The notes under the pieces were generated by a model. The model worked only from the letters and a program-made list of their open reading frames with translations, made no database searches and was not told the origin of the DNA. Source: Chitinophagales bacterium (GTDB lineage Bacteria; Bacteroidota; Bacteroidia; Chitinophagales; CAIOSU01). From it: a stretch of DNA of 53,600 bases. Positions 32,541 to 40,266 of this stretch are shown here, piece after piece (position 1 is the first letter of the stretch; the number at the start of each line of letters is the position of its first letter). The translations under genes were made by a program, and so were the position numbers. The DNA is taken from positions 1 through 53,600 of the forward strand of contig JBBDNB010000053.1 of the NCBI GenBank assembly GCA_040877935.1, written 5' to 3'.

Positions 32541-34673
32541 CTATTCATTTGTACTTTCTTCTTTAGCATTAATATCTGTCCCTAATCTTTGTAAATAGGC
32601 GATTAATGCAATGATTTCTTTATCATAAGCAATGTCTATTTCATTTAGCGCAAAGTTGTCGGCAATCTTTTTGGCCTGTTTGTCCATTTCATCAGCAGCA
32701 ATTTCATCATAGCCTTCGGGGTAGGGGACTCCCAGCGTCTGCATCACCCTGATTTTTGAGGCAATACTTGATTTATCGTATTCATCGTCAAACATCCAGG
32801 GATAAGCCGGCATAATGGATCCGGGAGAAATACTTTGCGGGTCGAGCATATGATAAAAATGCCAGGAATCGGGGTATTTCCCTCCAACTCTGTGTAGATC
32901 AGGTCCGGTGCGTTTTGAGCCCCACAGGAAGGGAAAATCATAAACAAATTCACCGGATTTAGAATATTCACCATAGCGTTCTGTTTCTGAGCGGAATGGC
33001 CGAATCATCTGAGAGTGGCAAGTATTACAGCCTTCCCGAACATAAATATCCCGGCCTGTCAACTCCAGTGGTGTGTAGGGCTTTACCGATTCAATGGTCG
33101 GCACATTGGATTTGATCATAAATGTGGGCACCATTTCAATTATCCCACCAATAAGAATTAAAATTGTGCTGAACAGCAACATTTGCATTGGGCGTCTTTC
33201 AATCCATCTGTGCCAGTGGTCGCCTTTCGATACATTGTGTTCTTTTTCAAGTGGTGGTGCTTCGGCTGCTTCATTCGCTACAAAAGTGCCTTGCCTTGCT
33301 GTTTTGATCAGGTTATAGAGCATAATAAGTGCTCCTGTCAAATATATAGCACCACCAATAGCGCGCATTTTATACATGGGCAATATCTGTGTAACCGTCT
33401 CCAGGAAATTGGGATATCTCAGGAAACCTTCTTCTGTAAATTCTTTCCACATCAGGCTTTGTGTAAGCCCGGCCCAATAGAGCGGAACCGTGTAAACCAC
33501 AATACCCAGCGTACCGATCCAAAAATGCAGATTGGCCAGTTTGGTAGAAAAGAGTTTTGTTCTGAACATGGTCGGTATCAGCCAGTACAGCACCCCAAAT
33601 GTGAGGAAACCGTTCCAGCCCAGGGCTCCCACATGCACGTGGGCAATGGTCCAGTCGGTATAGTGACTGATGGCATTGACGCTTTTCAGCGAGAGCATCG
33701 GCCCTTCAAAAGTCGCCATGCCATAAGCGGTGAGTGCAACAACCAAAAATTTGAGCTCGGGCATGCTTCGTACCTTATCCCATGCACCGCGAAGTGTCAA
33801 CAGACCATTGAGCATACCCCCCCATGAAGGGGCAATCAGCATTATTGAGAATACCGTACCCAGCGACTGCGCCCAATCCGGCAATGAAGTATAAAGCAGG
33901 TGGTGTGGCCCCGCCCAGATATAGATAAAAATAAGTGCCCAAAAGTGAATGATCGAGAGCCGATAGGAATATACCGGCCTATTTGCAATTTTTGGCACAA
34001 AATAATACATCAATCCAAGGTAGGGTGTGGTAAGGAAAAATGCTACGGCATTATGCCCGTACCACCACTGTACCAGTGCATCCTGGACTCCGGCAAACAC
34101 AGAATAACTTTTAAACAATTCGGCTGGTATGGCCAGTGAATTGACAACATGCAGTACGGTAACTGTACACCAGGTGGCAATATAAAACCAGATGGCTACA
34201 TACAAATGGCGCTCCCTTCTTTTTAAAATAGTGCCAAACATATTGAGTCCAAACACGATCCAGATAAGTGCAATGGCAATGTCAATTGGCCATTCCAATT
34301 CTGCATATTCTTTAGAAGAAGTAAGTCCCAAAGGAAGTGTAATAGCAGCCGAAACTATAATAGCCTGCCAGCCCCAGAAGTGGATATAGCTCAGTGCATC
34401 ACTAAACATCCGAGCTTTCAACAGTCGCTGAAGTGAATAATACACCCCCATGAATATGCCATTGCCCACAAATGCAAAAATCACAGCATTGGTATGCAGT
34501 GGTCGTATTCTTCCGAAAGTGATCTCGGCTGTATTAAAGTTATAAGCCGGATTGATAAGCTGTATGGCAGCTATCAAGCCTACCAACATTCCTACAACAC
34601 CCCACAAACTAGTGGCTATGGCAAAGTATTTGACAACCCTATTGTCATAATGGAATTTTTCAACTGCGTTCAT
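32541..34673 (-). CDS. ccoNO: cbb3-type cytochrome c oxidase, fused subunits I and II (CcoN-CcoO)
   Basis: A 710-residue fusion. The CcoN part (about 1-480) has the haem-copper oxidase core: RPLHTNAVIFAFVGNGIF, WWYGHNAVAFFLTTPYLG, WAGPHHLLYTSLPDW and the two haem-ligand His in TIAHVHVGALGWNG. The CcoO part (about 500-710) has a membrane anchor and cytochrome c motif CNTCH at 549-553, then SQMIRPF, typical of CcoO. It reduces oxygen to water in the inner membrane with high affinity. Its ATG overlaps ccoS. Confidence 0.97.
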   Translation of the reverse strand: MNAVEKFHYDNRVVKYFAIATSLWGVVGMLVGLIAAIQLINPAYNFNTAEITFGRIRPLHTNAVIFAFVGNGIFMGVYYSLQRLLKARMFSDALSYIHFWGWQAIIVSAAITLPLGLTSSKEYAELEWPIDIAIALIWIVFGLNMFGTILKRRERHLYVAIWFYIATWCTVTVLHVVNSLAIPAELFKSYSVFAGVQDALVQWWYGHNAVAFFLTTPYLGLMYYFVPKIANRPVYSYRLSIIHFWALIFIYIWAGPHHLLYTSLPDWAQSLGTVFSIMLIAPSWGGMLNGLLTLRGAWDKVRSMPELKFLVVALTAYGMATFEGPMLSLKSVNAISHYTDWTIAHVHVGALGWNGFLTFGVLYWLIPTMFRTKLFSTKLANLHFWIGTLGIVVYTVPLYWAGLTQSLMWKEFTEEGFLRYPNFLETVTQILPMYKMRAIGGAIYLTGALIMLYNLIKTARQGTFVANEAAEAPPLEKEHNVSKGDHWHRWIERRPMQMLLFSTILILIGGIIEMVPTFMIKSNVPTIESVKPYTPLELTGRDIYVREGCNTCHSQMIRPFRSETERYGEYSKSGEFVYDFPFLWGSKRTGPDLHRVGGKYPDSWHFYHMLDPQSISPGSIMPAYPWMFDDEYDKSSIASKIRVMQTLGVPYPEGYDEIAADEMDKQAKKIADNFALNEIDIAYDKEIIALIAYLQRLGTDINAKEESTNE

Positions 34674-34870
34674 TGCTTCTTTTTTGTATTAGCGTTTAAG
34701 TTTTTATCTTTTTCTTTTGATTTGGAGGGCTTATTGTCATCCCAAAGCATTCTTATAGAAGGAGTGTATTCATCGTCATACTGACCATCTTTTACTGCCC
34801 AGAAAAAGGCAATTAAAAAGCCCAGTGCGACAGTTATACTTATAAGAATTAAAACAATTATTGCACTCAT
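34670..34870 (-). CDS. ccoS: cbb3 oxidase maturation protein CcoS
   Basis: A 66-residue protein: one membrane helix (about 4-26, IVLILISITVALGFLIAFFWA), then KDGQYDDEYTPSIRMLWDD, the CcoS signature. CcoS is required for cofactor insertion into the oxidase. It overlaps the ccoNO start by 4 bp and starts 11 bases after the ccoI stop. Confidence 0.92.
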   Translation of the reverse strand: MSAIIVLILISITVALGFLIAFFWAVKDGQYDDEYTPSIRMLWDDNKPSKSKEKDKNLNANTKKKQ

Positions 34871-34881
34871 TTATATTGTAT

Positions 34882-37374
34882 TCAAACTTGTTGAATTAAT
34901 TTCTGCTCAATATTTCTATTGCTTTCCGTGTTATATTTCTTGTTTATATTCACTTTGTCTATCGGGTTTTGCAATCTGTGTTTTTTAGCCAAAAGCCAGG
35001 TTGATGAAGTTCCAAATGCCACAATGCTAATGGAGCTAAGCGGCATTAATATTGCTGCCAAAAGAGGAGACAGCATTCCCGCAACTGCAAATCCAATCCC
35101 TATTGTATTGTAGAGCAAAGAAATTATGAAAGCCACTTTCACCAATGCAATACTCTTTTTCGAATAATTCAAAAATTTATCCAATTTATTTAGCTCTGTT
35201 CCATCCATTATGACATCACAGGCCGGAGAAAAATTATTGATGCTGTCCGCTACCGCAATGCCTACATCACTTTTCATCAATGCACCGGCATCATTGAGGC
35301 CATCACCTACCATAATGACTTTATTTCCTTTTTCCTTAAGCCTTTCAATGTACCTGAATTTGTCATGCGGGCTTTGCCTGAAATACAAAGGCACTTCTTC
35401 GCCAAACCATTTTCTTAAAAGAGTGCTATCCGTATCGTGATCACCCGAAAGCAATGAGAGTTTGTACCTGTCTTTTAATTTTCGGATTAATCCTGAAAGT
35501 CCTTTTCGATATTGATATGCCAGGGTGAAGTAACCAATCGTTGCTCCATTGACAGAAACATAACTTTTGGCATTTAATGCTTTACGGTCATCAAGCCCTA
35601 CAAATGCAGCTTTCCCCACTTTAACTCTATCTCCGTTTAACAATGCTTCCAGGCCTTTTCCGGGAATTTCCCGAAAGTGAGAGAGACTTGCTGCACCATT
35701 TTGTACACCCAGATAATCGACAATCAGGCGGCTTACAGGATGTGCTGATTGTGCACAGAGTTCAGCAATTTTTGCTTTCAATTCTAAGCTTAGTTCATTG
35801 CCAATAAATTCAACTTTTGCATTTTCACTGAGTGAAAGCGTGCCTGTTTTGTCAAACACAATATGGGTCGCTTCTGCCATGCGTTCTATTACCCAGGGAT
35901 TTTTAAGATAAAACCGACTTCTGCCCAACATGCGCATAGCATTGCCCAGTGTAAATGGTGAAGACAAAGCAAGCGCACAGGGACAAGCGACAATCAATAC
36001 AGATGTAAAAGCCAAAACGGCCTTTCCCCAGTCTTCCATTCCCCAGTAAATAGCTGTGAGAACAGCAATAAAAAGCACTGCAGGAGTAAAATACCGGCTC
36101 AGTTTATCGGCAAGGGAGCGTTCGTTCTTGTTTGTCTGTTGAATTGATTCCTGATTCCACAGAGAAGTGAGATAGCTCTGACTGACTTTGTTTTTTACAC
36201 GAATTTTTATAGAAGGACTTTTTAGGCGACCACCAGCAAAAATACTTTGCCCGTTTTTAATCATTACCGGATCGGATTCTCCGCTTACAAAACTGTAATC
36301 TATTGCTGCTTTATCATCGAGTAAATAAGCATCGGCAGGGATTAATTCTTCGTGATAAATCTTCAATATATCTCCTACTTCTGCCTTCTCTATCGCAATG
36401 TTTTCTTTTTTGCCATTATTCAACCTGGTGACTGCAATTGGAAAATAACTTTTGTAATCGCGCTCAAAGGACAACTGCTCATAAGTTCTACTTTGAAACC
36501 ATTTGCCAATCAACATAAAAAAGAGCAGTCCCGCGAGTGAATCCATATAGCCGGAGCCCGTAGCGGATAAAATTTCATAAGCACTTCTTCCGAACAATGC
36601 TATAATTCCAAGTGTAATGGGCAGATCGAGATTGAGTTCTTTTTGGCGAAGGCCTGTCCAGGCAGAACGATAGTAATCTATTGCACAGTAGAAAAAAACC
36701 GGAAGTGCAAGCAGCAAATTCAGATAACCAAACAATTCGCGAAAAGCAATGCCTCCAATATGGTTCAAACCAAGATATTCGGGAAAACTTAGCAACATGA
36801 TATTGCCAAAGCAAAAACCTGCTATACCAATTTTATAAAACAGACTTCGGTCTCTGTTGATATGTGCTGCTTGCTTGTCTTTGTTTTCAATATTGATTTC
36901 AGGTTCATAGCCTATGCTGTCCACCAATTCTACCAGCTGCCGCAAGCTGATTACTTTTTCATCAAAGCGGATGCTTATCTCTTTCCGCATAAAATTCACG
37001 GTAGAAGACTGAACACCTTCTGAAAGTTTGTATAAATTTTCAAGCAACCAGATGCAAGAAGAGCAATGAATGGAAGGAATTCTAAAGACCACAGTAGACA
37101 ATGTGCCATTGTTGAACCGGATCAATTCATCCCGAATATCAGCTTCATCAAGCCATGCATATTTTCCTGTTCTTTTTTCCTTACTTTTTTTTATGCCTGG
37201 AGCAGACGCTATCTGATAATAATCGGATAATTCATGTTCTTTTAAAAGGGTGTAAACAGTACTACACCCCCTGCAACAAAATGCTTTTTCGTCTTTATAC
37301 AAAACGTCATCATTGCATTCATCACCGCAATGATAACAGCAAATGGCAGTTTCTATTATAGCATCTTCTTGCAT
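34882..37374 (-). CDS. ccoI: copper-transporting P-type ATPase CcoI (FixI)
   Basis: An 830-residue P1B ATPase. The N-terminus has a zinc-finger-like CYHCGDEC..CCRGC segment and an HMA domain with IHCSSCIWLLEN. The ion-path motif is CPCALALSSP, phosphorylation DKTGTLS, the HP motif SAHPVSRL and the hinge GDGLNDAGAL. It supplies copper to the cbb3 oxidase. The start is ATG 37374; the GTG at 37383 coincides with the last base of the -7 element TAGCTTTG, so a transcript could hardly include it. It is the first gene of the cluster. Confidence 0.93.
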   Translation of the reverse strand: MQEDAIIETAICCYHCGDECNDDVLYKDEKAFCCRGCSTVYTLLKEHELSDYYQIASAPGIKKSKEKRTGKYAWLDEADIRDELIRFNNGTLSTVVFRIPSIHCSSCIWLLENLYKLSEGVQSSTVNFMRKEISIRFDEKVISLRQLVELVDSIGYEPEINIENKDKQAAHINRDRSLFYKIGIAGFCFGNIMLLSFPEYLGLNHIGGIAFRELFGYLNLLLALPVFFYCAIDYYRSAWTGLRQKELNLDLPITLGIIALFGRSAYEILSATGSGYMDSLAGLLFFMLIGKWFQSRTYEQLSFERDYKSYFPIAVTRLNNGKKENIAIEKAEVGDILKIYHEELIPADAYLLDDKAAIDYSFVSGESDPVMIKNGQSIFAGGRLKSPSIKIRVKNKVSQSYLTSLWNQESIQQTNKNERSLADKLSRYFTPAVLFIAVLTAIYWGMEDWGKAVLAFTSVLIVACPCALALSSPFTLGNAMRMLGRSRFYLKNPWVIERMAEATHIVFDKTGTLSLSENAKVEFIGNELSLELKAKIAELCAQSAHPVSRLIVDYLGVQNGAASLSHFREIPGKGLEALLNGDRVKVGKAAFVGLDDRKALNAKSYVSVNGATIGYFTLAYQYRKGLSGLIRKLKDRYKLSLLSGDHDTDSTLLRKWFGEEVPLYFRQSPHDKFRYIERLKEKGNKVIMVGDGLNDAGALMKSDVGIAVADSINNFSPACDVIMDGTELNKLDKFLNYSKKSIALVKVAFIISLLYNTIGIGFAVAGMLSPLLAAILMPLSSISIVAFGTSSTWLLAKKHRLQNPIDKVNINKKYNTESNRNIEQKLIQQV

Positions 37375-37382
37375 TACAGACA

Positions 37383-37390
37383 CAAAGCTA
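37383..37390 (-). promoter_or_regulatory. -7 promoter element of the cbb3 cluster
   Basis: On the minus strand TAGCTTTG, ending 8 bases before the ATG at 37374. No exact TTTG -33 element is present. Confidence 0.45.
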
Positions 37391-37712
37391 CTTCTTCGTT
37401 TTAGCTAAAGCAATGAATGAACAATGCATTAATATACTCGTAAATTTATCACATACAATACGTTTTAGTTTTTTAACTATATATTTTTAACAATAACTTT
37501 CTAATATTTGACAATCAAAGTTTAACAAAATATTAAATTGATTATAATGACTGATTTAGACTAATTCTAATTTAGCTTGATTTTTAAGTTTAGCTACATA
37601 TAGGTAGTTTAAAACCAAACAGAAAAAGTTCGCTGAACTAAAAATCGGAGATAGCTTGATTGGAAAGTTGTTCAGGAACTGCAGTGAGGTTCCCGCTGCC
37701 AAAAAAAAGCCC

Positions 37713-37720
37713 TATTTTTG
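37713..37720 (+). promoter_or_regulatory. -7 promoter element of the HAD-kdsD-kdsA operon
   Basis: TATTTTTG matches TAnnTTTG and ends 8 bases before the ATG at 37729. It lies inside the longer open frame from 37660, which argues for the shorter protein. Confidence 0.45.
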
Positions 37721-37728
37721 GGCTCATT

Positions 37729-38040
37729 ATGGACATATTTGTAGATATTGACAATACGGTGATGCATACAGAAGGTACGGACTATGAAAAATCCACGCCC
37801 ATGCAGGAAAATATTGAAAGGGTGAACAAGTTGTACGATGAAGGACATTACATCGTTTACTGGACTGCGCGCGGAATGAAATCCGGGCTGGACTGGACGG
37901 AACTTACAGAGAAACAGCTAAAAGCTGCCGGTGCCAAATATCATGAATTGCGTCTGACCAAACCACCTTACGATGTTTTTATTGATGATAAAGTAGTGAA
38001 TTCACGAGATTGGGAAAAAGGAAAATGGCTTCCAGAATAA
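37729..38040 (+). CDS. small HAD-superfamily phosphatase-like protein in a KDO operon
   Basis: A 103-residue protein with all HAD motifs: nucleophile and acid Asp6/Asp8 with Thr10 in FVDIDNTVMHTEG, motif II Thr in YWTARGMKSG, motif III Lys in LRLTKPPYD and motif IV VFIDDKVV. ATG 37729 puts the nucleophile at residue 6, as usual; the frame is open to 37660. It lacks a cap insert. Similar small HAD proteins occur in surface-polysaccharide loci. Its overlap with an arabinose-5-phosphate isomerase gene followed by kdsA suggests it may supply KDO-8-phosphate phosphatase, though it does not look like KdsC. Confidence 0.8.
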   Translation: MDIFVDIDNTVMHTEGTDYEKSTPMQENIERVNKLYDEGHYIVYWTARGMKSGLDWTELTEKQLKAAGAKYHELRLTKPPYDVFIDDKVVNSRDWEKGKWLPE

Positions 38041-38621
38041 ACAGGGCAAAAGAAATTCTGCTTCAGGAAAGCGAAGCGATCAAAAACATTCCACTTGACG
38101 ATCATTTGGAAACGGCACTGCAATGGCTGGGCAATTGCAAGGGGAAAGTAGTGGCAAGCGGCATGGGCAAAGCGGGAATTATCGCACGAAAAGTAGCGAG
38201 CACCTTTGCCTCAACAGGTACGCCCGCTATTTTTCTGCATCCGGGCGAGGCGCAACATGGTGATTTGGGAATTTTGGGCAGAAAGGATCTGCTTTTGGTT
38301 TTTTCAAATTCTGGAAAAACCCGGGAAATTCTGGAATTGATTTTTCTCGCAAAACAATTGCACCCAGAGATAAAAGTGATTGGAATTACCTCAAATCCCA
38401 AAGCCGAAATCAAGCAAGAAGTAGATTTAATCCTCAATATTGGAAATATGAAAGAAGCCTGTCCCCTGGAAATGGCGCCCACTACCTCTACTACTGCAAT
38501 GCTGGCACTGGGTGATGTGCTTTGTATGCTGGTGATGGAAGAAAAAGGGATTACAAAAGCAGATTTCGAAAAACGACACCACGGGGGGTATCTTGGTGAG
38601 CAAATCAGAAGAAAAAAATGA
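38025..38621 (+). CDS. kdsD: arabinose-5-phosphate isomerase, SIS domain only
   Basis: A 198-residue SIS-domain protein: VVASGMGKAGIIARKVASTF, STGTPAIFLHPGEAQHGDLG, LVFSNSGKTREILELI and MAPTTSTTAMLALGD are typical of KdsD/KpsF/GutQ. Canonical enzymes are about 320 residues with two CBS domains; here they are absent. A SIS-only form is known in Bacteroides. ATG 38025 follows AAAAAGGAAA; an upstream TTG at 38010 is less likely. It overlaps the HAD gene by 16 bases and kdsA by 4. Confidence 0.88.
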   Translation: MASRINRAKEILLQESEAIKNIPLDDHLETALQWLGNCKGKVVASGMGKAGIIARKVASTFASTGTPAIFLHPGEAQHGDLGILGRKDLLLVFSNSGKTREILELIFLAKQLHPEIKVIGITSNPKAEIKQEVDLILNIGNMKEACPLEMAPTTSTTAMLALGDVLCMLVMEEKGITKADFEKRHHGGYLGEQIRRKK

Positions 38622-39403
38622 AAAAATTTATACTCATATCAGGGCCATGTGTGGTTGAAAATGAAGCTGTAGTGATGCAGGTAGCGGAGCATGTAAAAGC
38701 ACTTGCAGAAAAACTGGGCTGGGAATATGTGTTTAAAAGCTCCTACAAAAAGGCCAACCGCAGCCGCCTGGAAAATTTCACCGGCATATACAGGGATGAA
38801 GCCTTCAGGATTTTAGAAAAAGTAAAAACAGAACTGGAACTTCCCATTCTTACGGATATTCATGAAGCACATGAAGCAGCAGAAGCAGCAGAAGTTGCCG
38901 ATTATTTGCAAATCCCCGCTTTTCTTTGCCGACAAACGGATTTATTGCAAGCAGCAGGAAAAACTGGTAAATGGGTGAATATTAAAAAAGGGCAATTTGC
39001 TGCACCCGATGCAATGGGTTTTGCACTGGAAAAAGTACGGGCAAGCGGTAATGAAAAAGTAATGCTAACGGAGCGCGGCACTACATTTGGCTATCAGGAT
39101 TTGGTGGTGGATTTCCGCTCTATTCCTGAAATGCAGAAATTCAATTGCCCGGTAATTATGGACGCCACTCACTCCTTGCAACAACCCAATCAACAGAGCG
39201 GTGTTTCGGGTGGTCGGCCAGAATTGATCGAAACCATTTGCCGAGCTGGAATTGCCGTTGGCTGCGATGGACTTTTCATTGAAACACATCCCAATCCCGC
39301 AGAAGCACTGAGCGATGGAAAAAATATGCTGCACCTGGACAAAATGGAAGCTTTACTTAAAAAGTGTGAGGTTTTGAGAGAGGCTGTAGAGAAAATAGGA
39401 TAA
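38618..39403 (+). CDS. kdsA: 3-deoxy-8-phosphooctulonate synthase (KDO-8-P synthase)
   Basis: A 261-residue aldolase that condenses arabinose-5-phosphate and phosphoenolpyruvate to KDO-8-phosphate for lipopolysaccharide. Motifs include ISGPCVVEN, YVFKSSYKKANRS, VNIKKGQF, LTERGTTFGY, MDATHSLQQPNQQSGVSGG and FIETHPNPAEALSDG. Cys11 in SGPC, in place of the Asn of the E. coli enzyme, marks the metal-dependent class II type. The start overlaps kdsD (ATGA). Confidence 0.96.
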   Translation: MKKFILISGPCVVENEAVVMQVAEHVKALAEKLGWEYVFKSSYKKANRSRLENFTGIYRDEAFRILEKVKTELELPILTDIHEAHEAAEAAEVADYLQIPAFLCRQTDLLQAAGKTGKWVNIKKGQFAAPDAMGFALEKVRASGNEKVMLTERGTTFGYQDLVVDFRSIPEMQKFNCPVIMDATHSLQQPNQQSGVSGGRPELIETICRAGIAVGCDGLFIETHPNPAEALSDGKNMLHLDKMEALLKKCEVLREAVEKIG

Positions 39404-39430
39404 AACACGGTTAAGTTTTCTGTTCCAAAA

Positions 39431-40048
39431 TCAATCATAAAACTTGTCGTCTTTCCAATTAGCGGGATTGTTTTCGATGTATATACTGATCTTATGAAAT
39501 TCCGCTTCATCCCTTATAATGTGATCGTGAAACTTGGATTGCCAGGCAAAACCAAATTCAAGACGATTGCAATGTTTGGTTACTGCAGATTTATATCCGC
39601 CTACAATAGATGAAATGGTATTCTTTCCCTGGTTTTGAAATCTTTGCTGTCCAATGGATTTTTTTGTTAGGTCTTGGTTCTGTTGGTTTGGTAGATCCCG
39701 TAGAGACAAGGCATGCCTTGTCTCTACGGGATCTACAGGGTCAATATCTTTTGGGCCAGAATTACCCAACATATCATTACCTTTCAATATCAATATGCCA
39801 TGCACATGATTTGGCATAATTACATATTTGCCAAGCTCTATGTTTTTCGCATGATTCTTGATCTCATTCCAACATATATCTGCAATTACCCCTACATGTG
39901 ACAATTGCATTTTCCCATTTGATATCTCACCGAAAAAATGTTCCCGTTCTTTGGTGCAAATGGTAATGAAATAAGAAGCTGCCCAGCTATAATCCCACCA
40001 CTGGGCTCTTGCTGAAGAGGGTCTATATTTGTTTTTGTAGTTGCCCAT
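39431..40048 (-). CDS. REP-associated tyrosine transposase (RAYT, Y1/IS200-like)
   Basis: A 205-residue HUH single-strand transposase. The HUH motif is His81-Val-His83 in IMPNHVHGIL, and the catalytic Tyr is Tyr142 in GGYKSAVTKH. WQSKFHDHIIRDEAEF and IENNPANWKDDKF are family-typical. Residues 105-120 (VDPVETRHALSLRDLP) are encoded by a perfect 46-bp palindrome, so a REP sequence appears to sit in frame inside the gene. It does not destroy any catalytic motif. RAYTs process or spread REP palindromes, and such palindromes lie just upstream. Confidence 0.9.
   Translation of the reverse strand: MGNYKNKYRPSSARAQWWDYSWAASYFITICTKEREHFFGEISNGKMQLSHVGVIADICWNEIKNHAKNIELGKYVIMPNHVHGILILKGNDMLGNSGPKDIDPVDPVETRHALSLRDLPNQQNQDLTKKSIGQQRFQNQGKNTISSIVGGYKSAVTKHCNRLEFGFAWQSKFHDHIIRDEAEFHKISIYIENNPANWKDDKFYD
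39691..39736. repeat. 46-bp perfect palindrome inside the RAYT gene
   Basis: The half-site is GTAGATCCCGTAGAGACAAG followed by GCA, then its exact reverse complement, centred on GCATGC between 39713 and 39714. It shares ACAAGGCATGCCTTGT with the palindrome at 40177-40212. It carries GTAG at the left foot and CTAC at the right. Confidence 0.9.
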
Positions 40049-40176
40049 TTTATAAAAAACACTATTGATTAGTGAGAAATAAATGTAATGATAATTTTAT
40101 AAATATTGTATTTTGGTGTATTTGTTGAATTGCGATATTCATTTAGAAAGCAAAGAAAGAGACTCTCTTTCAAAGA

Positions 40177-40212
40177 CTTGGTAGCCACAAGGCATGCCTT
40201 GTGGCTACCAAG
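40177..40212. repeat. 36-bp perfect palindrome (REP) upstream of the RAYT gene
   Basis: CTTGGTAGCCACAAGGCA and its exact reverse complement, centred on CATG at 40193-40196. The middle 16 bases equal those of the palindrome at 39691-39736 and the arms again contain GTAG/CTAC. Confidence 0.9.
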
Positions 40213-40213
40213 C

Positions 40214-40242
40214 TACTCTGACAGGCATGCCTTGATGCTACA
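40214..40242. repeat. degenerate REP copy
   Basis: CTACTCTGACAGGCATGCCT then TGATGCTAC: the same GGCATGCCT core with imperfect arms, two bases after the perfect palindrome. Confidence 0.65.
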
Positions 40243-40266
40243 TTTGACAGACTACCTATGAATCCT

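Larger units (their letters stand above)
37375..37728. other. 354-base divergent regulatory gap between ccoI and the KDO operon
   Basis: Very AT-rich with no gene. It contains a minus-strand -7 element for ccoI, a plus-strand -7 element for the HAD gene and a 13-base palindrome TTTGACAATCAAA at 37507-37519, which is a possible operator but does not match the FNR consensus well. Confidence 0.5.

Noticed and set aside
33183-33827. 214-codon antisense frame
   Set aside because: It runs opposite to the highly conserved CcoN region and shows no protein-like motifs.
37507-37519. FNR box for the cbb3 cluster
   Set aside because: TTTGACAATCAAA is palindromic but does not match TTGATnnnnATCAA and is more than 100 bases from the ccoI promoter.
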